58,927 nt of DNA from Cytophagaceae bacterium (GTDB lineage Bacteria; Bacteroidota; Bacteroidia; Cytophagales; Flexibacteraceae). Below the pieces are notes generated by a model. That model made no database searches and was not told the DNA's origin. It worked only from the letters and a program-made list of their open reading frames with translations. The number at the start of each line of letters is the position of its first letter. The first letter of the stretch is position 1. The stretch lies in the NCBI GenBank assembly GCA_027490155.1, contig JAIXYP010000026.1, forward strand, positions 1 through 58,927, given 5' to 3'. Positions 9,613 to 19,505 of this stretch are shown piece after piece. Made by a program: the position numbers and the translations under genes.

Positions 9613-10551
9613 ATGTTAAGTCACTTGGCCCAGATTCCCTTAGTCAAACTTCAGCACGAGGATCATGCACTTAGCTTTGCCATCAAGGAAATGGCTGATA
9701 TTGATGACGCCCACCAAGGTGCTATCGAACCACCGCATCGGCACAACTTTTATACCCTGATTTGGCATAAAAGTGGGGCAGGCGTCCATATCGTGGACTT
9801 TGTGCATTATGACCTAGCACCGAATCAAATCTACTTTTTGGCCCCGGGTCAGGTGCACCAGATAATAGGTCGAGGTCGTCCAGAGGGTTGGGTACTTTTG
9901 TTTACAAGGGATTTTATTGAGGAGGCAGGCTGGGCTTGGCAGCACTTTGTCCAGTTGGGCCTATACGATGCCTGCCAACAATTGCCACCCATCCAGGTTT
10001 TGCCGCCGGAGGTGGATTTGCTAGAAGGCCTCATGCGGTCCATCCAACAGGAGTTTTTGACTGTAGGGATCGAGACCAATGCGATGATCGCCTCCTTACT
10101 ACGGATGGTCCTCATCACCTGTTACCGACATAAACAACAACAGCTACAAGCACCAGGGGCCCTAATAACGGGGTCAAACCAGATAACGGAGGGGCCAAGT
10201 AGCCGTCAACAGCAGACAGTACAGCAGTTTATGTCCCTCGTTGAGGCGCAGCACCAGAAGTTGCATCAGGTTGGACAGTATGCCGAGTTGCTTAGTGTCT
10301 CAGCTGGGTACCTCAATGAGTTGATCAAGAGCCACACCGGGCGCACTGCTAAGGATGTCATTATGGATCGGCTGGTGCTGACGGCCAAAAGAGAGGCTCT
10401 TTTTACCGACCGCAGTAGCAAGGAAGTAGCCTTTGCCCTGGGGTTTGAGGATCCAGCTCATTTCAGCAAGTTTTTCAAGACCGCTACAGATACTACCTTT
10501 ATGGCCTACAGGCAGCAAGTCCGGTTGGGCACTGCTGCCGCCACTGCCTAA
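9613..10551 (+). CDS. AraC-family transcriptional regulator
   Basis: A 312-aa DNA-binding regulator. Residues about 1-150 form a cupin-like sensor (PHRHNFYTLIWHKSG, then LAPNQIYFLAPGQVHQI). The last 100 residues are the AraC double helix-turn-helix, with LLSVSAGYLNELIKSHTGRT as the first motif and the signature EVAFALGFEDPAHFSKFFK. The frame extends upstream to a TTG at 9514, but the ATG at 9613 begins just before the cupin and is preferred. The next gene, an EboC-like prenyltransferase, starts 27 nt downstream on the same strand, so this may regulate that gene and the following oxidoreductase. That link is inference from position only. Confidence 0.93.
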   Translation: MLSHLAQIPLVKLQHEDHALSFAIKEMADIDDAHQGAIEPPHRHNFYTLIWHKSGAGVHIVDFVHYDLAPNQIYFLAPGQVHQIIGRGRPEGWVLLFTRDFIEEAGWAWQHFVQLGLYDACQQLPPIQVLPPEVDLLEGLMRSIQQEFLTVGIETNAMIASLLRMVLITCYRHKQQQLQAPGALITGSNQITEGPSSRQQQTVQQFMSLVEAQHQKLHQVGQYAELLSVSAGYLNELIKSHTGRTAKDVIMDRLVLTAKREALFTDRSSKEVAFALGFEDPAHFSKFFKTATDTTFMAYRQQVRLGTAAATA

Positions 10552-10578
10552 TTTTACAGAAGCCTCTGGATCTAAGAT

Positions 10579-11526
10579 ATGCCACCATTGCCCCGCCGGT
10601 CTGCAACTGATAACTCGCCTCGTCAAAAAGGTATTAATACAACAGGGCAACTCACGGCATGGCTCCAGACGGTCCGTCCGGCCAATGTATTGACCTCAGT
10701 CGCAGATGGATGTGCGGGCTGGGCTGTGCTCTCGACATTGATGCCAGCAGAGGTTTTGAATTGGGCGCATCTACCATTTTTGTTATTGATGCATGCCTTG
10801 CTATACGCTGGTGGCATCATGATGAATGATGTCTTTGACGCAGAGCTGGATCGTAGGCAGCGGCCTGAAAGACCTATTCCAAAAGGTTTGCTCCAATTGT
10901 CGATGGTGCAGTATGTTGCGGTTGGCTTCCAAGCTACGGCGGTCGGGATTGGGTTATTGATGGACCTTTCGTATGGCCTATGGTCTTTGTTGATCATCGC
11001 AGCTACATACCTGTACAATGGTGGGGCGAAGAACCATCCCATATTGGGCCCTGCGGCGATGGGCCTTTGTCGATCCTTAAACTTTTTGTTGCCTCTGGCG
11101 ATTTCTGTCGAATATCTCAGCTATGCCATTCCGATAGGGGTACTGCCTTTGGCCTACATCGCGGGCATCACCCTTAGCAGTCGGTATGAGGTTGAGGGTG
11201 GAAGCAAAAGGCCCCAACTGGCAGCTATTGTGCTTTATCTTGGCGTCATTGCTGCCTTGACGGATCTTGCCCTTCAGCAACATAAACCCTACATTGCCAT
11301 TACTTTTATTATTGGATTTATTGTCTGGTTGATGCCAAAGGCTGTCAAAGCATGGCAAGACCCCCAGCCAATGACAATTAGGGGGGCGGTGCGGGCTGGC
11401 GTGCTTGGACTATTGTGGTACGATGCTGCCATCTGTGCCATCTATCAGCAATGGATTATGGGCCTAATTGTGGTAGCCCTTTTGCCTAACTGTATCCGGC
11501 TGGGTAAGAAGTATAGTGTTACTTAA
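10579..11526 (+). CDS. UbiA-superfamily prenyltransferase, EboC-like
   Basis: A 315-aa membrane protein with about eight or nine hydrophobic segments. The first Asp-rich motif, NDVFDAELDRRQRPERPIPKG (given in part: NDVFDAELDRRQRP), binds the prenyl diphosphate through magnesium. The second half has GPAAMGLCRSLNFLL and AGITLSSRYEVEGG. These match the pattern of the EboC branch, where a Glu-containing motif replaces the usual second DxxxD, better than ubiquinone or heme enzymes. In other bacteria EboC belongs to the eboABCDEF cluster, implicated in moving precursors to the periplasm. No other ebo genes are visible here. It lies between an AraC regulator (27 nt upstream) and an oxidoreductase (89 nt downstream). 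The UbiA fold is sure; the EboC branch is likely, and the substrate is unknown. Confidence 0.85.
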   Translation: MPPLPRRSATDNSPRQKGINTTGQLTAWLQTVRPANVLTSVADGCAGWAVLSTLMPAEVLNWAHLPFLLLMHALLYAGGIMMNDVFDAELDRRQRPERPIPKGLLQLSMVQYVAVGFQATAVGIGLLMDLSYGLWSLLIIAATYLYNGGAKNHPILGPAAMGLCRSLNFLLPLAISVEYLSYAIPIGVLPLAYIAGITLSSRYEVEGGSKRPQLAAIVLYLGVIAALTDLALQQHKPYIAITFIIGFIVWLMPKAVKAWQDPQPMTIRGAVRAGVLGLLWYDAAICAIYQQWIMGLIVVALLPNCIRLGKKYSVT

Positions 11527-11615
11527 TCATCTCATTTCGAGGGTAGTTTGGATGGACTATTCGTTCGTTCAGTTGCCCCAGACTACAACTTCCGTTAGAC
11601 AAAACAAAAACGCTT

Positions 11616-12773
11616 ATGACACTACATCGCAAACTCCGAATGGGAATGGTCGGTGGGGGCAAAGATGCCTTCATCGGTGGGGTCCACCGCATCGCCGCCT
11701 TTATGGACGGTGAAATCGACCTAGTCTGTGGAGCATTTAGCTCTAGTCCCGAAAAATCAAAAGCAAGTGGCGAGGCACTCTACCTAAAGCCTGAGCGCTG
11801 CTATGGCACGTATCAAGAGATGATATTGGCCGAAGCTAAACTTCCGGTGGGCGATCGGATGGACTTCCTTGCCATCGTGACACCCAATAATATGCACTAC
11901 GGCCCAGCAAAAATGGCCCTAGAGCATGGATTTGCTGTGGTGTGTGACAAACCTGTGGCTTTCACCCTAGCTGAGGCTGAGGAGCTTGCCAAGATTGTTG
12001 ATGCCAAAGGGGCAGTCTTTGCATTGACGCATAACTACACGGGCTATCCGATGGTCAAGCAGGCCCGCACGATGGTCAAGACAGGTGCGATTGGCAAGGT
12101 TCGCAAGGTCGTGGTCGAGTATCCGCAAGGATGGCTGGCAACACCGCTAGAAGGCACTGGTCAGAAACAAGCAGACTGGCGCACTGATCCTGCTCGCGCG
12201 GGCAAAAGCTGTTGTATGGGTGATATTGGCACGCATGCCGAAAACTTGGCGGAGTACATTACTGGGCTAGAAATCGACTCGCTTTGTGCCGATCTCAGCA
12301 CCTTTGTCGAAGGCCGTCCGCTGGACGATGATGGCAATGTGTTACTACGGTTCAGGGGTGGAGCCAAGGGGATTTTGTTTGCCAGCCAAGTAGCAGCAGG
12401 TGAGGAAAACAACCTCCGGATCAGGATCTGGGGCGAGACCGGAGGCCTAGAGTGGCACCAGCAGGAGCCGAACACCTTGCTAGTCAAACACCTTGATCGG
12501 CCAACTGAAATCTACCGGACCGGCGGGGGGTATCTATCCCCGATCGCTCAATTTAATACCCGCACACCAGCAGGCCACCCAGAGGGTTATCTTGAAGGTT
12601 TTGCGAACATCTACCGCAACTTTGCCCTAGCCCTACGACACAAATTAGCCACAGGCAAACTAAGTGATGAGCACGCCAACTTTCCATCGGTCCATGATGG
12701 GGTTAGGGGCATGAAATTCATCGATGCGGTCGTGGAAAGCAGTGCACAGAACGGTGCCTGGATCAAGGTTTAA
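11616..12773 (+). CDS. Gfo/Idh/MocA-family NAD(P)-dependent oxidoreductase
   Basis: A 385-aa cytoplasmic dehydrogenase, probably acting on a sugar or cyclitol. An N-terminal Rossmann fold (MGMVGGGKDAFIGGVHR) is followed by the family motif CDKPVAFT at about 108-115, where DKP replaces the commoner EKP. The C-terminal substrate domain contains the conserved block CCMGDIGTHAENL near 200 with the likely catalytic Asp/His. Length is normal. It follows the EboC-like gene by 89 nt on the same strand and is closed by a strong terminator, so the two may share a transcript. The substrate cannot be told from sequence. Confidence 0.92.
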   Translation: MTLHRKLRMGMVGGGKDAFIGGVHRIAAFMDGEIDLVCGAFSSSPEKSKASGEALYLKPERCYGTYQEMILAEAKLPVGDRMDFLAIVTPNNMHYGPAKMALEHGFAVVCDKPVAFTLAEAEELAKIVDAKGAVFALTHNYTGYPMVKQARTMVKTGAIGKVRKVVVEYPQGWLATPLEGTGQKQADWRTDPARAGKSCCMGDIGTHAENLAEYITGLEIDSLCADLSTFVEGRPLDDDGNVLLRFRGGAKGILFASQVAAGEENNLRIRIWGETGGLEWHQQEPNTLLVKHLDRPTEIYRTGGGYLSPIAQFNTRTPAGHPEGYLEGFANIYRNFALALRHKLATGKLSDEHANFPSVHDGVRGMKFIDAVVESSAQNGAWIKV

Positions 12774-12857
12774 CGATCCTGATTGTTCTTAATAACGATC
12801 GGTTTTATCTGTTACTTCAAGATCACTAGCCTGTATTTTACGTGCTAGATACTTCGT

Positions 12858-12893
12858 GGGTGCATCATCTTTGCGGATGATGCACCCTTTTTT
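12858..12893 (+). terminator. Intrinsic terminator after the oxidoreductase gene
   Basis: A 12-bp perfect stem (GGGTGCATCATC with GATGATGCACCC) and a 6-nt loop, followed by six T. Confidence 0.92.
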
Positions 12894-13029
12894 GGGTATA
12901 TTCGGAAGGGCGAACAACCTATTTAGACTTAACTTGGTCTATCTTGCAAATAGGCCTAGTTGAAAGGTCTCACCTTTGGAAAATCAATGCTAGGAGCTAG
13001 GCTATAGCGGTCGATCAAACCCGAAAATC

Positions 13030-15297
13030 ATGACTATTAGAGGATTGCTGTGTTTACTGTTTTGGATCACCAGCGCAACTTTGGTTTGGGCCCAACCAAC
13101 GGAAACTCAGTCCATCATGCCCAAATTTGGCAGTAGGTTGCAATGGCTGGCTCGGTATTTTGAAGGTAAAACCATTGAACAATTGCAGGATGGTCAGCCA
13201 AGTCAGGAGGTCATCTCTGCATATCGCCTAACCAAAAAAAATGGGCAGTGGCAGGTGCCGATTATCTTACGTGGTAGGCACCGCACCCAAATGCCTGACC
13301 TCAAAGATCTAAAATATGGCACCACTATCGGCAGCATAGCCAATGCATCTTTGCCAATTCAGTTACTTACCCAGCTAGCCAAAGACCAACTGCTCGTAAG
13401 TGCTGATGCAGTCAAGAAACTAGAGCCCTGCATGGAACGAGAAAGGATCGAAACAAGGGCGGATAGGGTACAGGCTGGTATCATCAACAATACGCCCTAC
13501 CTCGGCACTGGGGTCATGGTCTCGATCATTGATGTGGGGTTTGACTATTTACACCCCAACTTTTTGGATACTGGCGGCACGCGTTCACGAATCCATAAAG
13601 TCTGGGACCAACTACGCGAACAAGGCAATCCACCCACTGGCTATGACTATGGCAGCGAATGGACAACGTTTCAGGACCTAGAGATCGCCCAATCTGATAC
13701 GTTTACTGCCTTCACCCATGGCGCACACACAGCAGGCATTGCCGCTGGTGGAGGGTATTTAACGCAGGGGTTCTACAAAGGAATCGCCCCAGATGCCGAC
13801 CTAATCCTTGTGCCAACTGATTTTTATAATGACCATGTTCTGGATGCCATCGTTTATAGTCATACACAGGCCAATGCCCTTGGTAAACGTTGTGTCGTGA
13901 GCATGAGTTTTGGTGGATGGGGTGGTCCTATGGATGGCTCTGACCTGTATGACATGGCCATGGATAGCCTCGCTACCCAGCTAACACCTAACCCAATCTT
14001 GGTGGCAGCCATGGGCAACGAAGGTGACTTCACCAGCTATGTAGAGCATACTGCCCAGTTTGGTGCTGATACCTTACGGACTTTTTTGGGCTTTAATCGG
14101 AAGAGTAATTTCTATAATGGTGAGCCACATACCGAGTTTTGGGCACCTCAAGGTCAGCCTATTCAGTTCAGGGTTAGCGTTTGGGATAGTACAGGGTTCT
14201 GCAAACGGCGTTATCCTTGGCATAACACAACTCGCAATAGCCCCTACACCCTTGAGCCTTTCTGGAAGGATGGAACCGATAGTTTTTTTGTTGGTATCCA
14301 GATTGATAGTAGCTATACAACCAATAAGGCGCAACACTTTTTACTCCATACTAAACCTTGGTCGCTAGACCATTATCTCTCTGTTGAGATCGTGTCTCAG
14401 CCTGGGGTTAGGGTATATGGCTTTAATCCCTTTTTTCAATTTTGGGATCGACCTGGTCGGTTTGCGAATCGGGTGCCGGGTTTCTTGAATGGTATGCGAC
14501 GGAATAACTACCGCAGCCCTGGTGGGACTTGCCAATATGTAACATCTGTGGGCGCTTATGTATCTAGAAACAAGTTTATCAATCTGGCAGGCAACATCCA
14601 GCTAGCACCGCCAGAGGATACCATTGTTGGGCAACTAGGAGCATTTAGCAGCCGCGGGCCAGGGCTTGGTCGGGCGGCGTTTGGGGTCAAGCCAACTGTG
14701 GTGGCACCTGGTCGGATTGTGTTGAGCTCACTTAGTTCCTTTGCCAATGATGACCCAGCGATTTTGGTCCGTCAGGTGACCTACCAAAGCATAGGCTATC
14801 CTTATGGGGGTATTTCGGGAACAAGTATGGCAACACCTATGGTAGGTGGCGCTGTGGCTTTGCTCCTCCAAGCCTATCCAACCCTCACTAGTGAGCAAGT
14901 GATGCGGATTTTGGCACTAACAGCCCGTAAGGATAACTTCACAGGTCCGCTTAGCACACCAGCCTTTGATTGGGGCTCTGGTAAGCTCGATATTGAGGAG
15001 GCAATCAGGCAAGCAGGTGCCATCACAGGCATCGGCACCCCTGCCAAGCCTGCTCATTTTGCAGGGAAATCTTGGGCTTTGGTGCCTAATCCTGCACATA
15101 GTAGCGTCCGTGTGCTGTCAGATGATGGTCTTATGAGCCAAATTTTTGTCATCAATTTTACCGGCCAAATGATTGTGCAATTGAGCCAAAATCAGTCTGA
15201 GGTGCAGTTAGACATAAGTAGTTGGCCAAGTGGTCTTTACAAAGTCATCAGGACCAACGCTCAAGGCACCCAGACCACTAGCCTAGTTGTTAGGTAG
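13030..15297 (+). CDS. Secreted subtilisin-like (S8) serine protease with T9SS sorting domain
   Basis: A 755-aa exported protease. The signal peptide ends near ATLVWAQ. The catalytic triad is visible: Asp in MVSIIDVGFDYLHPNF (about residue 165), His in THGAHTAGIAAGGG (about 235) and Ser in GISGTSMATPMVGG (about 600). An insertion of roughly 190 residues sits between the oxyanion region (AAMGNEG) and the Ser motif, as in many Bacteroidota S8 enzymes. The C-terminal 80 residues (ALVPNPAHSSVRV...) form a type A sorting domain, so it should pass the outer membrane by T9SS. It is monocistronic and precedes pyrG by 117 nt, with a separate pyrG promoter in between. Confidence 0.94.
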   Translation: MTIRGLLCLLFWITSATLVWAQPTETQSIMPKFGSRLQWLARYFEGKTIEQLQDGQPSQEVISAYRLTKKNGQWQVPIILRGRHRTQMPDLKDLKYGTTIGSIANASLPIQLLTQLAKDQLLVSADAVKKLEPCMERERIETRADRVQAGIINNTPYLGTGVMVSIIDVGFDYLHPNFLDTGGTRSRIHKVWDQLREQGNPPTGYDYGSEWTTFQDLEIAQSDTFTAFTHGAHTAGIAAGGGYLTQGFYKGIAPDADLILVPTDFYNDHVLDAIVYSHTQANALGKRCVVSMSFGGWGGPMDGSDLYDMAMDSLATQLTPNPILVAAMGNEGDFTSYVEHTAQFGADTLRTFLGFNRKSNFYNGEPHTEFWAPQGQPIQFRVSVWDSTGFCKRRYPWHNTTRNSPYTLEPFWKDGTDSFFVGIQIDSSYTTNKAQHFLLHTKPWSLDHYLSVEIVSQPGVRVYGFNPFFQFWDRPGRFANRVPGFLNGMRRNNYRSPGGTCQYVTSVGAYVSRNKFINLAGNIQLAPPEDTIVGQLGAFSSRGPGLGRAAFGVKPTVVAPGRIVLSSLSSFANDDPAILVRQVTYQSIGYPYGGISGTSMATPMVGGAVALLLQAYPTLTSEQVMRILALTARKDNFTGPLSTPAFDWGSGKLDIEEAIRQAGAITGIGTPAKPAHFAGKSWALVPNPAHSSVRVLSDDGLMSQIFVINFTGQMIVQLSQNQSEVQLDISSWPSGLYKVIRTNAQGTQTTSLVVR

Positions 15298-15351
15298 GGA
15301 CCTCGTAATCGCAGAATTAGGTGTACATTATCTGGTAAGACGCTGATTAAG

Positions 15352-15382
15352 TTTGCCAGTACGGCCCATTGGACTACCTTTG
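15352..15382 (+). promoter_or_regulatory. Promoter of pyrG (full Bacteroidota consensus)
   Basis: TTTG (15352-15355), then exactly 19 nt, then TACCTTTG (15375-15382): a perfect fit to TTTG-N19-TAnnTTTG. It lies 32 nt before the pyrG ATG. Confidence 0.8.
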
Positions 15383-15396
15383 TATCCCGTAACTAA

Positions 15397-17034
<1,638 letters not shown>

Positions 17035-17264
17035 GCATGCCTGGTTGCCCATTAGTAGCCGAAGCGATGACACAATTACATGGCCTACCAATCGGTTTTG
17101 GCTATGCAGCCGCTAGTGGGTAACTTGCGTCCAAATTGCCTGCAAAACCAACAATTGCTTGCAATTCCACCACTTGAATAGGTCTGGTCAGAGCCTCTGG
17201 CGACCTCCTGAGGATAGCAATAGAGACGTGCCTGTTACAAGCTTCAGGCCGTAATAAGATAAAT

Positions 17265-19064
17265 ATGGATCGTAATCAAGCCATTGGGCTTACCCTGATG
17301 GGGGTTGTGTTGTTAGGCTATATGGCCTTCTTCAGCTCTCCTGACCAAGCTGCCATCGAAACCAAAACTGGGAAAGATAGCAGCATCACTGCAACCGCAG
17401 CCAAACCTGCAACCACTGACTCCAGCGCAAAGACTGCCACCATTGCCACTCTTGACTCTGCCAAGGCCACACAGCTTTTTGGTGACTGGGCAGCCGCAGC
17501 GATAGGGCAGGAGCAGACCTATACCTTGATCAATCAGGATGTCAAGCTGACTTTTAGCAGTAAAGGGGCACAGTTGGTCGAGGCAGAATTGCTGAAATAC
17601 CGCACCTGGGATCAAAAACCACTGATCCTTTTTACTAAGGGAACTCGTATTGCCAACCTATCGGCTTATGATGGTGGCACGGAGCTTTTCGCTAGCCAGT
17701 ATTACTATGTCGCACAGGCATCCTCAGACCAGATTGTGTTCCGCACGACAAATGGTGCCGGCAAAGCGCTGATCCAAACATACAAACTTCCTAAAACTGG
17801 CTATCTGTTGGACTGGTCGGTCCGTACAGAAGGTCTTAGCCTTGCCAAAGATCTTCAACTGAGCTGGAAACAAGAGGCCCTTCCGTTAGAGCGCGACATC
17901 AAAGCGCAACGTATCACGACTACAGTAAACTGGCACGAACCGACCGAAGGCTATGACAATCTTGGCGAAACCAACCTCGGCGCTGAGGAGCGTGCTGGTA
18001 CGGCAGCTAGCTGGATCTCGGTCAAGCAGAAGTTTTTCATCACGGCCCTGCTAGCACCTAAGGGGTTGGGCAAGTGGTCTGCCAAGTCCTACACTAATGC
18101 AGAAGATACTGCCAGCATCAAGAGGCTAACTGTAGCTGCTGAGATCCCGGCCAAAGATGCAAGCACCCCAGGCGGGATCGCGATGCAATGGTATTTGGGG
18201 CCGAACAAATACCACGACCTTAAGCAGATCAACTCTGTTGAGGATTTTGACAAAAACCTTTACCTTGGTTGGCCGGTCATCAATTTGGTCAATCGTTTTG
18301 TGACGGTGAACGTGTTCAACTGGCTAGAGCACATCACGAGCAACTATGGCATCGTGATCATTGTATTGGTCCTGATGGTGAGGTTACTGCTGTTGCCATT
18401 AGGCTATCGTAGCTACATCAGCATGGCTAAGATGAAGGTCCTGAAGCCTGAGCTGGACGAAATTAAGGCTAGGGTAGGGGATGATATGCAGGCCCAACAA
18501 GCCGAGCAAATGAAACTCTATCAGCAAGTGGGCATCAATCCGCTAAGTGGTTGTATCCCGCTTTTGCTGCAAATGCCGGTTCTGTTCGCGATGTTCAACT
18601 TCTTCCCGAACGCCATCGAGCTGCGTCAACAAACGCTTTGGTGGGCGCAAGACCTAAGCACCTTTGATGATTATATCCATTGGCAGACAGCTGTACCATT
18701 TTTGGGGCACCACTTGTCGATCTTTAACGTGTTGCTGATGTTCAGTACACTAGGAATTACCTATTTTAACAACCAGAACACGAACGTCAATCCGCAGATG
18801 AAGTACATTGGTTACATCATGCCTGTGTTCCTGATGTTTGTACTAAATGACCTGCCTGCTGGACTTAACTTCTACTACCTCGGTAGCAACGTGATGAGTA
18901 TGGCACAGCAAATCATCATCAGGAAGTTTGTGAATGAGGAGGATCTTCATCGCAAATTGCAAGAGAACAAAACCAAAAATGCGAACAAACCCAAAAGCAA
19001 GTTTGCCCAGCGCATCGAGGAGGCCATGAAGTCTTCTGAGGAAGCTAAGAAGAAGAAAAAGTAG
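17265..19064 (+). CDS. yidC: Membrane protein insertase YidC
   Basis: A 599-aa inner-membrane insertase that works alone or with SecYEG to fold and insert membrane proteins. It has an N-terminal membrane anchor (IGLTLMGVVLLGYMAFF), then a large periplasmic beta domain (about 60-350) as in Gram-negative YidC. The C-terminal 60KD_IMP core follows with LINWLEH-type entry, SGCIPLLLQMPVLFAMF and PAGLNFYY. The tail is Lys-rich (EEAKKKKK), consistent with ribosome contact. A strong terminator follows 41 nt downstream. Confidence 0.97.
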   Translation: MDRNQAIGLTLMGVVLLGYMAFFSSPDQAAIETKTGKDSSITATAAKPATTDSSAKTATIATLDSAKATQLFGDWAAAAIGQEQTYTLINQDVKLTFSSKGAQLVEAELLKYRTWDQKPLILFTKGTRIANLSAYDGGTELFASQYYYVAQASSDQIVFRTTNGAGKALIQTYKLPKTGYLLDWSVRTEGLSLAKDLQLSWKQEALPLERDIKAQRITTTVNWHEPTEGYDNLGETNLGAEERAGTAASWISVKQKFFITALLAPKGLGKWSAKSYTNAEDTASIKRLTVAAEIPAKDASTPGGIAMQWYLGPNKYHDLKQINSVEDFDKNLYLGWPVINLVNRFVTVNVFNWLEHITSNYGIVIIVLVLMVRLLLLPLGYRSYISMAKMKVLKPELDEIKARVGDDMQAQQAEQMKLYQQVGINPLSGCIPLLLQMPVLFAMFNFFPNAIELRQQTLWWAQDLSTFDDYIHWQTAVPFLGHHLSIFNVLLMFSTLGITYFNNQNTNVNPQMKYIGYIMPVFLMFVLNDLPAGLNFYYLGSNVMSMAQQIIIRKFVNEEDLHRKLQENKTKNANKPKSKFAQRIEEAMKSSEEAKKKKK

Positions 19065-19105
19065 GTCCTAGCCACCTTAGTCTAGTATAGTTGTCAATAC
19101 CAATT

Positions 19106-19147
19106 CAGTCCGCCTTTGCCCATTGTGGTAGGGCGGACTGTTTTTTT
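19106..19147 (+). terminator. Intrinsic terminator after yidC
   Basis: CAGTCCGCC (19106-19114) pairs with GGCGGACTG (19132-19140), followed by seven T. Confidence 0.9.
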
Positions 19148-19443
19148 GTCATTCCCTAGGCACCTTAATAGAACCCGAGTGAGCGTAGTTGTTAAGATTG
19201 GCTTAGCTCATGGGGCATCTAAGACATCAGCTTGGCCTGTAACCCGTTAATGTGTTCGGAATCGGGGATTGGAGCCAATGATCAAGTGGCTTATCAATGG
19301 TATACCCATCAAGTATTGATGGAGGATATAGTTTTATGATTGTCGGTGCAAAACCAACGCCCCTGTCGATGGTGTGGAGTTGGTTGGACTAGAACGGCAG
19401 TAGGATTGGGAAAACAGTTGCACTAAACGAACTGGTAGAACGC
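19148..19443. other. Gene-free stretch between converging genes
   Basis: About 300 nt between the yidC terminator and the terminator of the next minus-strand gene. Only tiny open frames are present, the longest near 19336 being 18 codons. I see no RNA fold or repeat that I can support. Confidence 0.6.
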
Positions 19444-19475
19444 AAAAAAGCCACCCCATTGCTGAGGTGGCTTTT
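19444..19475 (-). terminator. Intrinsic terminator of the T9SS propeller gene
   Basis: AAAAGCCACC pairs with GGTGGCTTTT; read on the minus strand it is followed by a T run. Its stem is nearly the same as the one downstream of tRNA-Thr at 24264-24292. Confidence 0.85.
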
Positions 19476-19505
19476 GACCATAGATCTAGTGCCTAATGCT
19501 AGACC

